Under the pieces are notes generated by a model, which saw only the letters and a list, made by a program, of their open reading frames with translations, made no database searches and was not told the DNA's origin. The position numbers and the translations under genes were made by a program. This document shows positions 21,741 to 33,408 of a DNA stretch of 64,000 bases, piece by piece. Source of the stretch: Metellina segmentata. Taxonomy: Eukaryota > Arthropoda > Arachnida > Araneae > Tetragnathidae. The number at the start of each line of letters is the position of its first letter. The stretch's first letter is position 1. The stretch covers positions 18,912,088 through 18,976,087 of the forward strand of contig OX375883.1 in NCBI GenBank assembly GCA_947359465.1. Direction: 5' to 3'.

Positions 21741-22195
21741 GTAAGTAACAATGTTTGCATCTGCTTTCTTTTCTATTTATAATATATTTCTATTTCCTAC
21801 TAGTTTTCCAAATGGTACATTCTGTTGAGTCTGCTTGATCTGGAATACTACTAAGCAGACTTTGGGGTTGGTAACTAAAGAAATTAAATCATTTGCTTCT
21901 ATTTATATGCATTATTCTTTTGATTATAGTCAAATGCTTATTCTATTGTTATTTTGGTCTGGATTGTTGATTAGATTGGTTTATGTGGCAAATATATGAG
22001 CTAACGACCGCAAGGCTTACGAGGAGATACATTTAAGGAATATCTGGGTAAGTGACAGCATTTGTTACATTTTTTTCTGATAATTCATATTGTTATACTA
22101 AATGCAAACGATATGCAATGCTGTTATTATAACTGTATTATCTGCTCATGCATACTGTGTTTATCGTTGATAATGCATGTTTTCTACACGCTCAG

Positions 22196-22276
22196 CTTCA
22201 GAACACTATCCTTTGGCCCTGTTTATTAACGCGGATGAAAGCTGGATGTTCCTGAAAAATATGAACTAAAATTTTG
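22196..22276 (+). CDS. candidate second exon of the small protein, with stop
   Basis: Acceptor 'ttctacacgctcag' is followed by a frame beginning with two nucleotides that complete the codon from 21740, then 'SEHYPLALFINADESWMFLK' and a stop at 22267-22269. A donor (ttttg|gtaagt) follows at 22277. Phase match plus three strong donors within 550 bp is suggestive, but coding potential is unproven. Confidence 0.3.
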
Positions 22277-22279
22277 GTA

Positions 22280-23166
22280 AGTATCTATTTTTGTAACCGC
22301 TTTCATTTAAAACTATTGGTATACTTGAATTTATACCTTGACTGTTCTTATTTCTTAACTGTCTTAATAGTATGTTTCGATGAGTGCTAACCTGCAGAAT
22401 ATACTTTTCAGCTGGCAAGTAGCATTTGCTTCATTTATACCTATTAAGGTACAATACTTTTGATAATTTTCCTCATAACATATTAGTGTGCAAATGTTGT
22501 TTGGTCAACCTAAATTCCAATCCTCATCAAAAAGAGTATTTATTTACTCAAAAAGCTGATTGTTCTAATCAATAAATAAATTTTCAAAGCTTAAGTGTGT
22601 GTGTGCATGCAAATGAATTATTTTCAATTATCAGAATCATTAAGTGACTCCAAATTCTAGATTTATTTGTGAAAGAGAGTGAAAAAGAAATAATATAAAT
22701 AAAGATTCTATAGACTAAGAAATAAGCTTGCCAAAAAAGAAGCTACTGCTGGCTTAGAAATAGTTCTGCTTTTGTTTAACAGATAAAATTCATCTGCTCA
22801 ATTGTGTAATCAATAATCGACAATCACTTGTATAATGTTTGTGATGAATACAATTTAATCTGTGAGCCAAGATTTGTACAGTACCTAAGTAATGTAAATA
22901 CACTAACTACGGTTGATACAAATTATTTTTACTGTCCCATGAAGTTCATCTTAACAAGGTTTGACTAGCTATATTTATGCTCTTGGATATCACATTTATG
23001 ATTCGTAATGCAAGATTTCTGCACGAGTGTATTTTCAGCATAACATTTCCCTTGAGCCAGTTTTACAATGACGGGGAATTTCTAGTTATGCTCATGCTTG
23101 TATTGCAGAAAAACCTCAACATAATTCACCAAGAATGGGATCACCTTTGATCATAGGTTTTATCCC
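22280..23166. other. no gene recognised
   Basis: AT-rich, intron-like sequence. Confidence 0.35.
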
Positions 23167-23177
23167 AACAATCTTCA

Positions 23178-23468
23178 GGATTTTCAACTAGTTACCACCG
23201 TCCCAGCCTAAGCCATTCAGTGTATCGCCACGTAATTTTGAACCACGGTCGGATGACAGAGCAACATCTGAAATGATACCCCACTCTCCAAACTTCCACA
23301 CCAATCCAGCGTATGGACTTTCGACCACTACAGATTTAAGGTGCACCAGCCGCCTCTACACCATATGCTTACAAACATCCATGGCCTGGTCCGGATTCGA
23401 ACCAGGAACCTTTCAATCTAGAGGCTAACAAACCAAACACCTTAACCACTATACCGGTTGGTCGGCTA
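23178..23468 (-). mobile_element. SINE-A subfamily with a different 3' end
   Basis: 11-bp target duplication AACAATCTTCA (23167-23177 and 23469-23479). tRNA head and body match SINE-A, but the 3' end reads 'gttaccaccgtcccagcc', as at 30853, instead of the usual distal body and ATTACC tail. The head contains a small insertion ('aaaccaaac'). Confidence 0.85.
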
Positions 23469-23479
23469 AACAATCTTCA

Positions 23480-25076
23480 TAATACAAAAATCTGCGAGTA
23501 CAATATGTGCATCCACTTTTATTAAAATGCAAATTTTTCTATTTTGATCTTTGAACATGTTTTTTTTTTTGCACTTGTATCAAATGGTAGATTTTGTTAG
23601 TGAACATTTTTTTTTCATGCTATTCAATAGAATTTACTTTTTGATTGTTAAACAAAGATTTTCAATAACATGGCTTTTTTTACATTTATGATCTATTACG
23701 TATTCTTGTCTGTTGTGCAAATTTTTTTACCTGCTGAATCTCAACAATAGCAGGTGATAACACTATAGCTCAGGATCAGGATATAAACCTTGGTAGATAA
23801 TATTTGTACCCATTTACTCGTATTGTATTTATATTGTTTCAATTCTGATTCATAGTGCATATTTTGTGTTACCAAGAGGAAGATTCAGCTAGGGTTTTTC
23901 CTGTTGCTCAACAGAATATGTTTTCTCCTCTGGTTGGTAAAAAAGAGATTTTTGGTAATTTGCCTCTATTTACCATTTAAAAAATTAATGATCTTTCATA
24001 TTGTGTGTAATGCGTGTTCTCTTATGTTTACGTCTGTAAATAGTGGATTTGTTTGTGTCAATTTGTTGTCATAAAAAAAATAACTTTTTGCTGTAAAATA
24101 TAAAAAAAATTTTGCTTTATAAATTTTATTTTTGGATATTGCTCTTTTTGTTTTGAATGCTTGGTGGATTTTGTATGTTCAGCCACATGATAGAGGTAAC
24201 TTAATAAAATAATCAAATATTCTGTACAAAACATTCATGTATATGAATTTTGCTAGAGGAGTTGAATGAAAACTTCAGTGTCTATAACTATCAAATGTAG
24301 GTTCTGGTAATGTATGAAAAAGAAACTTCTATAATGAAATGCTTCATCCAAGATGTATGTATCATTTATTTTATATCTGATTTAAAATTTATCTTCAACT
24401 TTAAAGGAACCCTTCAAAGAAGTTTCACCAATGTTGCTGTTAAGCCTAATGGCTCTACCCACTTTATATAAAAAGATTTAACAATAAAAATAATGTAGTT
24501 ATTTTTTACCTGTTTATTGGAATCTCTTTACAAGTTCTTTATAATTCAGCAGAACAAATTATATATAATAGCCTTGGAAAGGCATACATAAACAGGAAAC
24601 TTTCTAAATAGCCTCATGACTATCAAAACAAACGAGGGCTTCTAGGATCAACTAAATATTGACACTAAATGTTTTACATTGCAAAACTTTCTGAAGAAAA
24701 AAAATAAATTTGTGTTATATTTTCCATTTTAACAAGATTTGTAATTCATGAGGCTGCTTTTGCACACTACTCTACTGCCCCTGATCCTAGTTTGTTAATT
24801 GTAACACCTAAATGATCATTAACTTAAAATTTCAAGTTGTGTAACTGAAAGGATTGCATCATGCATTTTTTGTTTAAATATTGTATTCGATATAATTTTT
24901 TTTTAAATAATTGGGTAAGTTTAAAAGGTAGAAACTAATGATGAAAATTTTAGAGTTTGAAAGATAACAAGACAATTTTAAAATTTGGGCATTTTTTAAA
25001 TTTTATGCAAAATTGTCCACATTTATAATCTATTATATACTATTAAATCTAACTTATTATCTACTATATAAATCTA
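23480..25076. other. no gene recognised
   Basis: About 1.6 kb of strongly AT-rich sequence, with no ORF of note and no repeat that I can define. Confidence 0.4.
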
Positions 25077-27241
25077 TTGTAAAAGGAAGCGTTTGTCTGT
25101 TTGTTTCACGGTTGCAAAATCCTGACGATCTATGGCACTTACAGCAATGAGATTTGGCACACAGAAAGTCCAATTTTTTTTTGCAATTTTGGGTCGCGGC
25201 AAAATTTTAAAATTCAATCTAGAAGATTTTTAAATTAATTAAATAGTTTTATTCTTCAACGGGTTTCTTCCGCGAAAGATTCTGTTGTTGTTTGTTGTTT
25301 CTAATGCCTACACTGGCAGACCAGAGGAGTGCCAGGCCCGTCGAAGACGGCAAGAGGCGAGGGGGTGCGCCTTCCATGTTATTGAGCCCCATTGGGAGGA
25401 AGTCCGACTTTGCTCGGCATACACGACACATCCGTTTTACAGGAAGGTCCCTTTCATACATCCATTCACTCACACATATCGTAATTTAGATACCAATCAG
25501 AGGCCGATAACCCTCTGATCAGATACCCCCAGAGGTATTTATTTGGTATGGGAACATGGGGGACTTTGTGACCACGACCTATTTAACGTGGCCCAGTCAC
25601 CATTAGTGAACACGACGGTCTTTAGCCAGGTCGAAGCGCCGATCTCACAATCATCAGAATTGCAGGCTCCGCCGAGGACAGAACCCACAACCCTTCTGAT
25701 GCGAGCCCGACGCTCTACTGACTGAGCTACCGCGGCGAGAAAGATTCTAAAGATATGATTCGAATTTATTTTTTACGTTTCCACTTTCATTTTGCAAGCG
25801 GAGAAATTTTTTTTTTTCGTTTCCGCTTTGATTTTGCGCAGGGGAATGTTTTTTTCAGCCAGACGATAAATCTTTCAACTGGAGTCTCAGTTCTTTTTTC
25901 TATCTCCTAGACCGTTAAAGATAGAGTAGAAATTTCAACGGATTTTAAATCTGCGAAAAACTTCAGTTTAAATTGATACCTAAAAATATCACAAGTAATC
26001 GAATTTTATGGTTTTAAAATTAATTCCTTGCCTGTACAAGTCTAAATTTCTTGGACCTTAGGTAATGAAATCAGTTTAGTTTCTAGGTAGTTTTGATTTT
26101 TATTTTAAACATTAATAGTATATATTATCTATAACATTATTGTAATAGGAAATACAATTGGACACATTTTTTAAAGATTAAAATGCAACAGAATTTAGCA
26201 TAGTAAATCACATAATAGAACAGCGTAAATTGTTTCATCTGGTTCTAAGCCAGTTACTTTGATTGTAACCCATAACCAGTGACGTGAAAATTTTGAACTT
26301 AGATAAATAAGTTTGTTGGATCACAGACACCACTCGTAATTTTTTTTCTTTTGTATATTAAAAAGAAGTTTCTGCCGCAGGAATGAAAACTCGCTTTTTA
26401 TGCTCAGTTCTCAGACGGTTTCCCCAGAAAGTACGCATCAGAAAATTGCTAAATTGATAAGGTTTGTTCAAAATTGTACAGGGAACTAGAATAATTTTTT
26501 TTTCTTATGCGGCTATTACGTAGTTTAGGATGGATTAATTGTCAAAGTCGAAAAAACCGAAATTCTTGCGAGTGAGCGAAACACGGTACAAATGTTCAGT
26601 CTTCAGCCATGAATTTTTTTAGAATACCTCTAAACGTGAACTTTTATACATCGCCGAGTTTTTTTAGAAATTTTAATTTGGTTCCTGTTAATACTTTCTT
26701 GAAAATCAGGACATTTTCGTTACTTTTTCGTTAAAACTGCCATATCTATAGCTTATTACTATCAGTTTTTAAATATGAAAACATCACTGAAAACCTTAGA
26801 ATTTACTCTTTCTTGTGGTAGAATTATTTTTTTAATTGGTTAATAAATAAATTCGATGCAATTAAAAGTTGGTCATACAAATTTCGGAATTTTTATATCG
26901 GAATTTCTGATACAAATTAAAACTGTCATATCTATAGCTTAATACTATTAGTTTTAAAATTTCAAAATACCACATGAAAGTTTAGAATACGCTCTTTCCT
27001 ATGGCATAATTATTTTTACAATTGGTTCAGAAATAAATTCGATGCGATGAAAAGTATAATTTCGCGATCGTGTACACATTTTTCATCGCGGAGATGAAAC
27101 GTTAGATCGTCTTATCTGGTTTTGTGACGTCATGGCCCGGAAAGACGCTTGCGAAAGGGGCGTTGGTTTGCGAGGCAAATCAAATGGGATTGCGTAGCAA
27201 TCACCGGGGATTGGCGAGCAGGGGGCGGAGCCCCCTATTGT
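25077..27241 (+). mobile_element. Helitron-like non-autonomous repeat, copy A
   Basis: 5' part 'aggaagcgtttgtctgtttg' and 'atttggcacacag' recurs, inverted, at the right end of copy B (30730-30840). The 3' part ends in 'gggggcggagccccct', a stable GC hairpin, preceded by 'gattgcgtagcaatcacc'. The interior has an internal tandem duplication of about 170 bp (26733-26885 and 26925-27070) and a SINE-B insertion. No Rep/helicase is present. Helitron-like is inferred from the hairpin end, lack of TIRs and general resemblance. Confidence 0.5.
25284..25738 (-). mobile_element. SINE-B, full length (tRNA-derived)
   Basis: 10-bp target duplication GAAAGATTCT (25274-25283 and 25739-25748). On the minus strand the head reads 'cgcggtagctcagtcagtag', a clear tRNA A-box region, and 'gtgggttctgtcctcgg' near the B box. 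The body matches the truncated copy at 4161-4488. It lies inside Helitron-like copy A. Confidence 0.9.
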
Positions 27242-27990
27242 GTAAAATATTTCAAATCATACACATTTCAGAATTTTTCATGCATGTATTGATACATTAA
27301 TATAACATGTATGACATCTCTTTAGTTCTTTTCACACAAAATAATTAATTTGTTCAAATTTAATAATTCAGAAAAAATCAAGTCATTAATAAAAATTAAA
27401 ATTAAAGGAATCATAAAAAAAATTCTTACTTTTCATTAATATTTAGCTTGTAAAAAAAACGCTATTTGAAAATATTGTTTTTTGTGATTAAATATGACGA
27501 AATATAAAATGAGACGAAACACAAAAACTTTCAATCAAAAATGCTTAGTTTTGAAATTCTCTGAGCATTGACAAGTATTTCGTATACTCCTTGCACACCA
27601 AAAAGGGCTTATGCATAACATAAGAAAGTGAAGTTTTCTCTATGAACAGCATAGAACAAGTGTTATAGCATCCCCAGAACATGCCAGTCCAGTGGAATTT
27701 TGAGTTTGCAATAAGAAATTCATCATTGCAGTTTTTCATCGCAATCAATCCAATAAATGTTCACTTCAATCCATACTCTATTTTCTCAACATACTCAATC
27801 ATCAGATGAGTGAATGGACTTTTGACGTTGAATATGTCCTACCTTTCGAAACCGGTATGCCACGCTTTATTTTTTAAATTCACATAAAAGCGTAAATGCG
27901 AAAATTTTAATAACTTGAAAGGAGAAGAAATAAATGAAAGAGATCACGTTCAAAAGAGCTTTAAACAAAGAATGTTTTAAATGTTCATTA
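27242..27990. other. no gene recognised
   Basis: A 67-codon minus-strand ORF at 27545-27748 has a protein-like composition (several Cys and Trp), but I recognise no family and see no splice structure. Confidence 0.35.
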
Positions 27991-28725
27991 ATCTTGCGCT
28001 GACGTCATCCGATTATGCACTGCGTGAAGTTCACAAAAATGCGCACTGCCGCTCACATTAATTTAGTCTAATTCTGGCCTACTTTGTTTGTTTGAGGTGT
28101 CATTTGCTTCGTCTCTTTGCATTTTATAAAAAAAATAATAATAAAACTTATTTCGGACTTCAAAGTGTGGAAATTTCGCAAAAATTTCAAAATGTCCCCC
28201 CTCCAAAAAAATAAACTCAACAAACATTATAGAAACGTCAACAGAAAGAGAGATGAAGAGATAGGGAATCCACGATAAAAGTTCTGGAATCCGATGCTGA
28301 GCGTCAACGGGCTCGGAAGGAACGCCTTAAAGTTGAGGCTTCGTGCCGCTCACATAATTTAGTTTAGCTCCGTCCTCTTTTGTGCGAGCACGACGTTTGA
28401 GGTGTTCGTTCTTTTGTCTATTTGCTTTATACATGGTAATAGAAATAAAACCTAAATATATTTAATACTTGTTAAATATTGTACCAAAGTGTATAAAATA
28501 GAAAAAAATTTTAATGTCCAAGTATATAATAACCCCTAGAAGAATTAGAGGAAACGTCAACAGGAAGAGGGATAAAAATCCAAGAAGATCCACACATCCG
28601 ATGCTGAGTGTCAACGGGCTCGGAGGGATTGTTGATGGTTGAAAGTTAGGCGTCGCATCTTCAAGGTGAACAAGTTGATACGAGTGTGCCAAGTACCTCC
28701 ACCGCTCAGTTAGACGCAAATAGCA
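27991..28725. repeat. two diverged tandem units, about 350 bp each
   Basis: Blocks 'gccgctcacat(t)aatttag', 'gtttgaggtgt', 'acgtcaaca..aagagggat' and 'ccgatgctgagcgtcaacgg' appear in the same order in both halves. One plus-strand frame reads 'ESDAERQRARKERLKVEAS', reminiscent of the charged N-terminal region of arthropod Helitron ORFs, but that link is weak. Confidence 0.5.
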
Positions 28726-29736
28726 TATCTGATAACACAAACGTTTTATAATCTAATTAAGGATTTTAACCCAGGTCGGTATTGAGCCACAACCTTCAAC
28801 AACATTTGATGCGATGAACATTTGATGTGTAAAATTAAAACAGTCTTGTACTAATTTCCATCCCTCTCAATTCACCATATGGCCTCATGACGTATTCTAC
28901 GCCTTAAACCTAGCGGCTGTGTCCTGACACAGACCCGTCTTTTTTTTTTAATTCCGAATTTCAATTCCATGAATGCAGAATGATTAAGCTAGTAGTGCAA
29001 TGGAATTCCAAAGGATCAATGCATAAAATTTAAATTAAAGTTACCAGAGAGAGAGAGAATATATTCAAAACATAATGAAAACATTAACATTGTCAAAAAA
29101 AAATGTGTGCAAAATTGGAATGGTTTTTTGTAATACTGCCAGAAAACCTTTTCGTTGTGACTAAGTGTCTTTATTTTTTCATGAACAGATTACAATACCA
29201 AATAACATTGAATGAATGCAAGTTATAATTTAAGTGAGTATATATTGAGCTTCTTCACCTATTCGTCGATTTTCAGTATAATTTTTGGTGTGACGAGCAA
29301 ATTCTTAACATTTGAAAAAATAACATGTATTTTGTTCATAGTTATTTCATTTTCAATATTATCAAACACAATATAGGAAGGAAACTTGATCACTTATCAC
29401 TTGATTGAAATCAGCTGATTTAAATTCACGTGCCTGTTTAATGCGGTCAAATGAAGTTTAATGGACAAGAAGAACAAACTGGTAGCCAAGCTCTGGCCTT
29501 CAGTTTAACAGGCTGTGTACAGGATCAGATCCCGTAATAGGCATGGATGTTCATAGTAATTGGCAATCCATTTTAGGCTATTTCGGTCTAATTAGCTGTT
29601 GTGAATCAAAAGATTATACAGACGAAAACAAAGCAAAAATAATAACTTCTAGAAGTAAAACAGAGATTGTAAAAATTTTGTGTTTCTCAAACATTAAGAT
29701 TTAAAAAAAAAAAAAAAACATTTTATTAAAAAAGCA
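28726..29736. other. no gene recognised
   Basis: AT-rich, includes a (GA)n run near 29048 and a poly-A tract near 29705. No supported gene. Confidence 0.35.
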
Positions 29737-30843
29737 CGACATTGCCCGTGACAGTTGTTTTTGTGGGGTCATGTGTAACTACTGCTCGCTAACCCCCGGT
29801 GATTGCTACGAACTTCCATTTGATTTGCGAAGCAAACCAAATGGGAATTCGTAGCCTATTGTAATGAATTCCCATTTGATTTGTTTCGCAAACCAAATTA
29901 TGAATATAATAGTTTGTTGCGCGGAATATATTGGTTTGTTGATTTTCTAAGCAAACCAACACAATGGGCAATACCGTGATGGCCTCGTCATTGTCAAATG
30001 CGGCCGAATTCGATAACAGCCATCATAGCGTTGGACGTGGTGTTGATTTGCATCGCAAACCAAATTATGAATATTATGAATTATGCGTCGTCATTGTCAA
30101 ATTCGGTCAAATTCCATATGCGAGAGATTCAATCGGCGTGACGTCACAATCTCTTGCAAAAATAGAAAAAAAATTTGAAAATTATCTACAAGGTAAATTT
30201 TCTGGTGTAAAATTATCAGCAGATTTCGAATCCGTTGGAATTTTCAAACTATCTTCAACGATCCCGCGATTTTATAAAAATTAACAAAACATTGCCAGAC
30301 AAATTTTTTTTTAAAACTTTTTTGCTGAAATTGTAAGAGGGTAGGAAATGTAATCTGTTTATTACTTGAGCGCGAAGTTTGACGTGCCGTCACAATCTCT
30401 TGCGAAAATATAAGAGATATTCAGTTAAAACAACTTTTATTTATTTAAAGAAAATCATATTTTTAGGTATTGATCTAATGTGAAATTTTCCGCAGATGTT
30501 AAATCCGTTGAAATATTTACTATATCTTTAACGGTCTAGGAGATAGAAAAAAAAGAACTAAATAACTCCAATTAAAAGTTTTTGTTTTTTATCGTCGGCT
30601 GGAAAATCATTCCTCCGAGCAAAATGATTTCATTCATGTTGCATTCAATAATAATTGAATTTTACATTGAATTCCTTTTAAAATGTTCTAGATTAAATTT
30701 TAAAATTCACCGGGACTCAAAAATTGCAAAAACATTTGGACTACCTGTGTGCCAAATTACATTACTGCAAGTGGCATAGATTCGTCAGGAATTTGAGGGC
30801 AGAAAACAAACAGACAAACACTTCCTTTAATACTATTAAAGAT
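29737..30843 (-). mobile_element. Helitron-like repeat, copy B
   Basis: Inverted relative to copy A. Its 5' end at about 30840 has the complement of 'aggaagtgtttgtctgtttg', and its 3' end near 29740 has 'gtgacagttgtttttgtggg', also seen in copy C. Multiple 'ttgatttgcgaagcaaacc' units near the 3' end form local inverted repeats. A 106-codon ORF (29964-30284) arises from these units and is not supported as a gene. Confidence 0.5.
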
Positions 30844-30852
30844 ATTGAACTC

Positions 30853-31075
30853 GTTACCACCGTCTCAGCCTAAGCCATTCGTTATTTTGTACTGTCAGAT
30901 GACGAGGCAACATCTGAGCTGGCATACCACTCTCCAAACTTCCACACCAACGCAACGTAAGGACTTTCGGCCACGACAGATTTAAGGTGCACCAGCCACC
31001 TCTACACCATACGCTTACAAGTATCCATGACCCGGGTTCGAACCAGGAACCTTCTGATCTAAAGGCTAACACCGT
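30853..31075 (-). mobile_element. SINE-A subfamily, variant 3' end
   Basis: Same variant 3' end as 23178 ('gttaccaccgtctcagcc') followed by the SINE-A body and most of the tRNA head ('gggttcgaaccagg'). The extreme 5' end is missing, and no target duplication was found. It abuts the 5' end of Helitron-like copy B. Confidence 0.8.
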
Positions 31076-31878
31076 TACCTACTTCCTTGTATAATATAGT
31101 AGAGCTAATTATTAATAAGTTCGTTCCAATTATCCTTAAATATTTCTACAGTTAAACATTGTGTGCTCAAGAAATGCAATGTTAAAATGGAGTTCCAAGA
31201 TTGTTGGTTGCTATGAGATTATTAAAAAATTTAGTGATTTTTTCACAAATGTTAATATGTCCTAGCAGTGAACACAGGAATACTGAAACGTTTCTGCTCA
31301 TAAATTTAAAGAACTCTTGAATAATCAGAGTAAATTGGCTAGTTTTTGTAGGAAAAGAAAAAAGAAGAGAGAGTTGTCTAAACGTTCTATAATTTAAGAA
31401 TTTTCAACAAAAATTAATTTTTCAAATAAATTTTGAGCAATTTTTTTGTTGTTGTTTTAAATTTCACAACGTGACTATTGAAGCAGATCGATTATGAAAT
31501 TTTAAACATGAAATTATTCTCTAGAAATGAATTTATTAGTATTTTGATGATCAATTTGTCAACACTCCTAAAGAAAATATCCGAGCGTATTCATTTTCGT
31601 TTGCAAAAATTCAAATATCGAATCAAGTTAAAAAATTTCGAAGTTCCTATTATTTCCGTGAAAAAAAAAAGGGGATATATCGAGACCCCTTCTCTTACCA
31701 CAAACAAAACTACTTTTAACGGTGGAATACATTTTCCCTTTTCGTTTAATTATTCAATTCGTTTGTTGTTTTATGTTAGTACGAAATGAAAACAAGATTT
31801 TCAAAAGGCGGGAAACGGAGGAAGTTTCATCTTACTTATACCTCCCATACCCCCTATCACTAACTTAAACTCTTCTTC
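31076..31878. other. no gene recognised
   Basis: Contains a 103-codon AT-rich ORF (31478-31789) without recognisable domains. Confidence 0.35.
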
Positions 31879-31890
31879 CTAACAATAAAA

Positions 31891-32222
31891 GCCGACCAAC
31901 CGGTATAGTGGTTAAGGTGTTAGCCTCTAGATCGAAAGGTTCCTGGTTCAAATCCGGGCCCGGGCATGGATGTTTGTAAACGTATGGTGTAGAGGCGGCT
32001 GGTGCACCTTAAATCTGTCGTGGCCGAAAGTCCTCACGTTGGGTTGGCGTGGAAGTTTGGAGAGTGGGGTGCCTGCTCAGGTGTTGCTTCGTCATCTGAC
32101 CGTGGTTCAAAATTACGAGGTGTTGTCCTCGAATCTTTCCCTTAAGGGACTGATCCCGGACCGTCGTCAATAGCCCGTTGTGTTGCTCTAGTACGACGTT
32201 AACTAAAAAAATTACCAATTAT
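31891..32222 (+). mobile_element. SINE-A, full-length reference copy
   Basis: 332 bp with 12-bp target duplication CTAACAATAAAA (31879-31890 and 32223-32234). Starts 'gccgaccaaccggtatag', with A box within 'tagtggttaaggtgttag' and a B box 'ggttcaaatcc' (one change from the usual ggttcgaatcc). It ends at a short 'attaccaatt' tail. This copy gives the clearest limits of the family. Confidence 0.95.
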
Positions 32223-32373
32223 CTAACAATAAAAACTACTATTTTTGGCAATTTATGGCAGATTCAAATCACAAAACAGTCGCCATTGAAGTTCATCTCC
32301 AAGTGTGCGCTTACGCAGTTTGCTAGCTCCTAAGAGCCAGACTAGGCATATACCCAAATGGACGGTTCATTAC

Positions 32374-33408
32374 ACAGGCGCCTCAGCGTACAGCGTAAGT
32401 GTCCGACAAGTTGACTCTGATTGGCTGGTATGATCATGTGACATCTGAGACGTAAAGGTGTTTCATTTGGCTATTTATCTACGTTTTGGCGCAGATGTCT
32501 TTGACTGATAGGACCGGTTTTCGAAAGGTTTTAACATTTTGCTTTATTTTTACTGTGGAGAGCGGTCGTTTTTCATACCGCAAAAAAAAACATATTTAAT
32601 AAGGCATTTATTTATGCATATTTAAAATAGTAATTCTGGTATGGTAACCCAATTTTAGTGCCTGAATTTCAATTATGGTATTAAAGAAATGTGTTTTTCA
32701 ACACCAAGTCCCATCTTTCCTGGTTTTTACTTAGAACAATGGTATCAATTATGTATTTTAAGTGAAAACTACTTTATAAGTCACAATTTAAAACTTAAAT
32801 AAAGGAATAATTTTTCTGCTTTCATCTTTTCTTTTCAGATCTATGGCTATGGGTGGGTAGAGGTGGGAGCCGAAAATTTTATCATTTTATTATATAAGTT
32901 AATAATTATATAACTTAGTGTTTTATGTATGCTTTTTGTTACATCAGAATGGTCCTAAGCCAAGTGTGGATACGACACCATCATCCTAAAACAAAGGGGA
33001 CGGCAGAGGGGCGCGAAAATATCAGCTGGTAGTGAGTTCAGGAGTGGTTCTTAGATTATTTATGTAAAATCAACGGAAGCTTGGAAAAATATAAAAAGGG
33101 TATTAAAAATTAGGAAAAGTAATTTTGACTCAAAAGGAATTTTTTTAAAATAATTTGGAGGATCTAAAAATTTTTTCCGCTAGCTTGATAACTCGTAAAG
33201 TCATCCTCCGTTGCAAACGCCAATCTGTGGGTAGGTAACTTTAGCCATCAGGCCACCGTTGCTTCATGGAAAGCAGCTCTTTAAAAGTATAAGTATCCTT
33301 AGTATAAGTTGGCGAGAAATACTACTAACAACAACCATACAACATATATATGAGGAGCCAATCAGAGTCAACTTGTCGAACACTTACGCTGTACGCTGAG
33401 GCGCTAGT
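32374..33408. mobile_element. 1,035-bp TIR element with 8-bp TSD
   Basis: TIRs of about 50 bp: 'gcgcctcagcgtacagcg' and the following 'taagtgtccgacaagttg' at the left, mirrored at 33355-33405. An 8-bp duplication TTCATTAC flanks it (32366-32373 and 33409-33416). The interior contains 'tggctatgggtgggtagag' and a degenerate tRNA-like segment. No transposase. 8-bp duplications suit hAT-type transposition, but the termini are not typical TAGGG/CAGGG. It is inserted in the left flank of the giant palindrome. Confidence 0.75.

Noticed and set aside
29964..30284. 106-codon ORF in Helitron-like copy B
   Set aside because: It runs through repeated 'gcaaacc' units of the repeat, and the homologous region in copy C is not open.
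31912..31956. A genuine tRNA gene at the SINE head
   Set aside because: The A and B boxes belong to the SINE-A 5' end, which recurs many times with the same downstream body; no complete cloverleaf.
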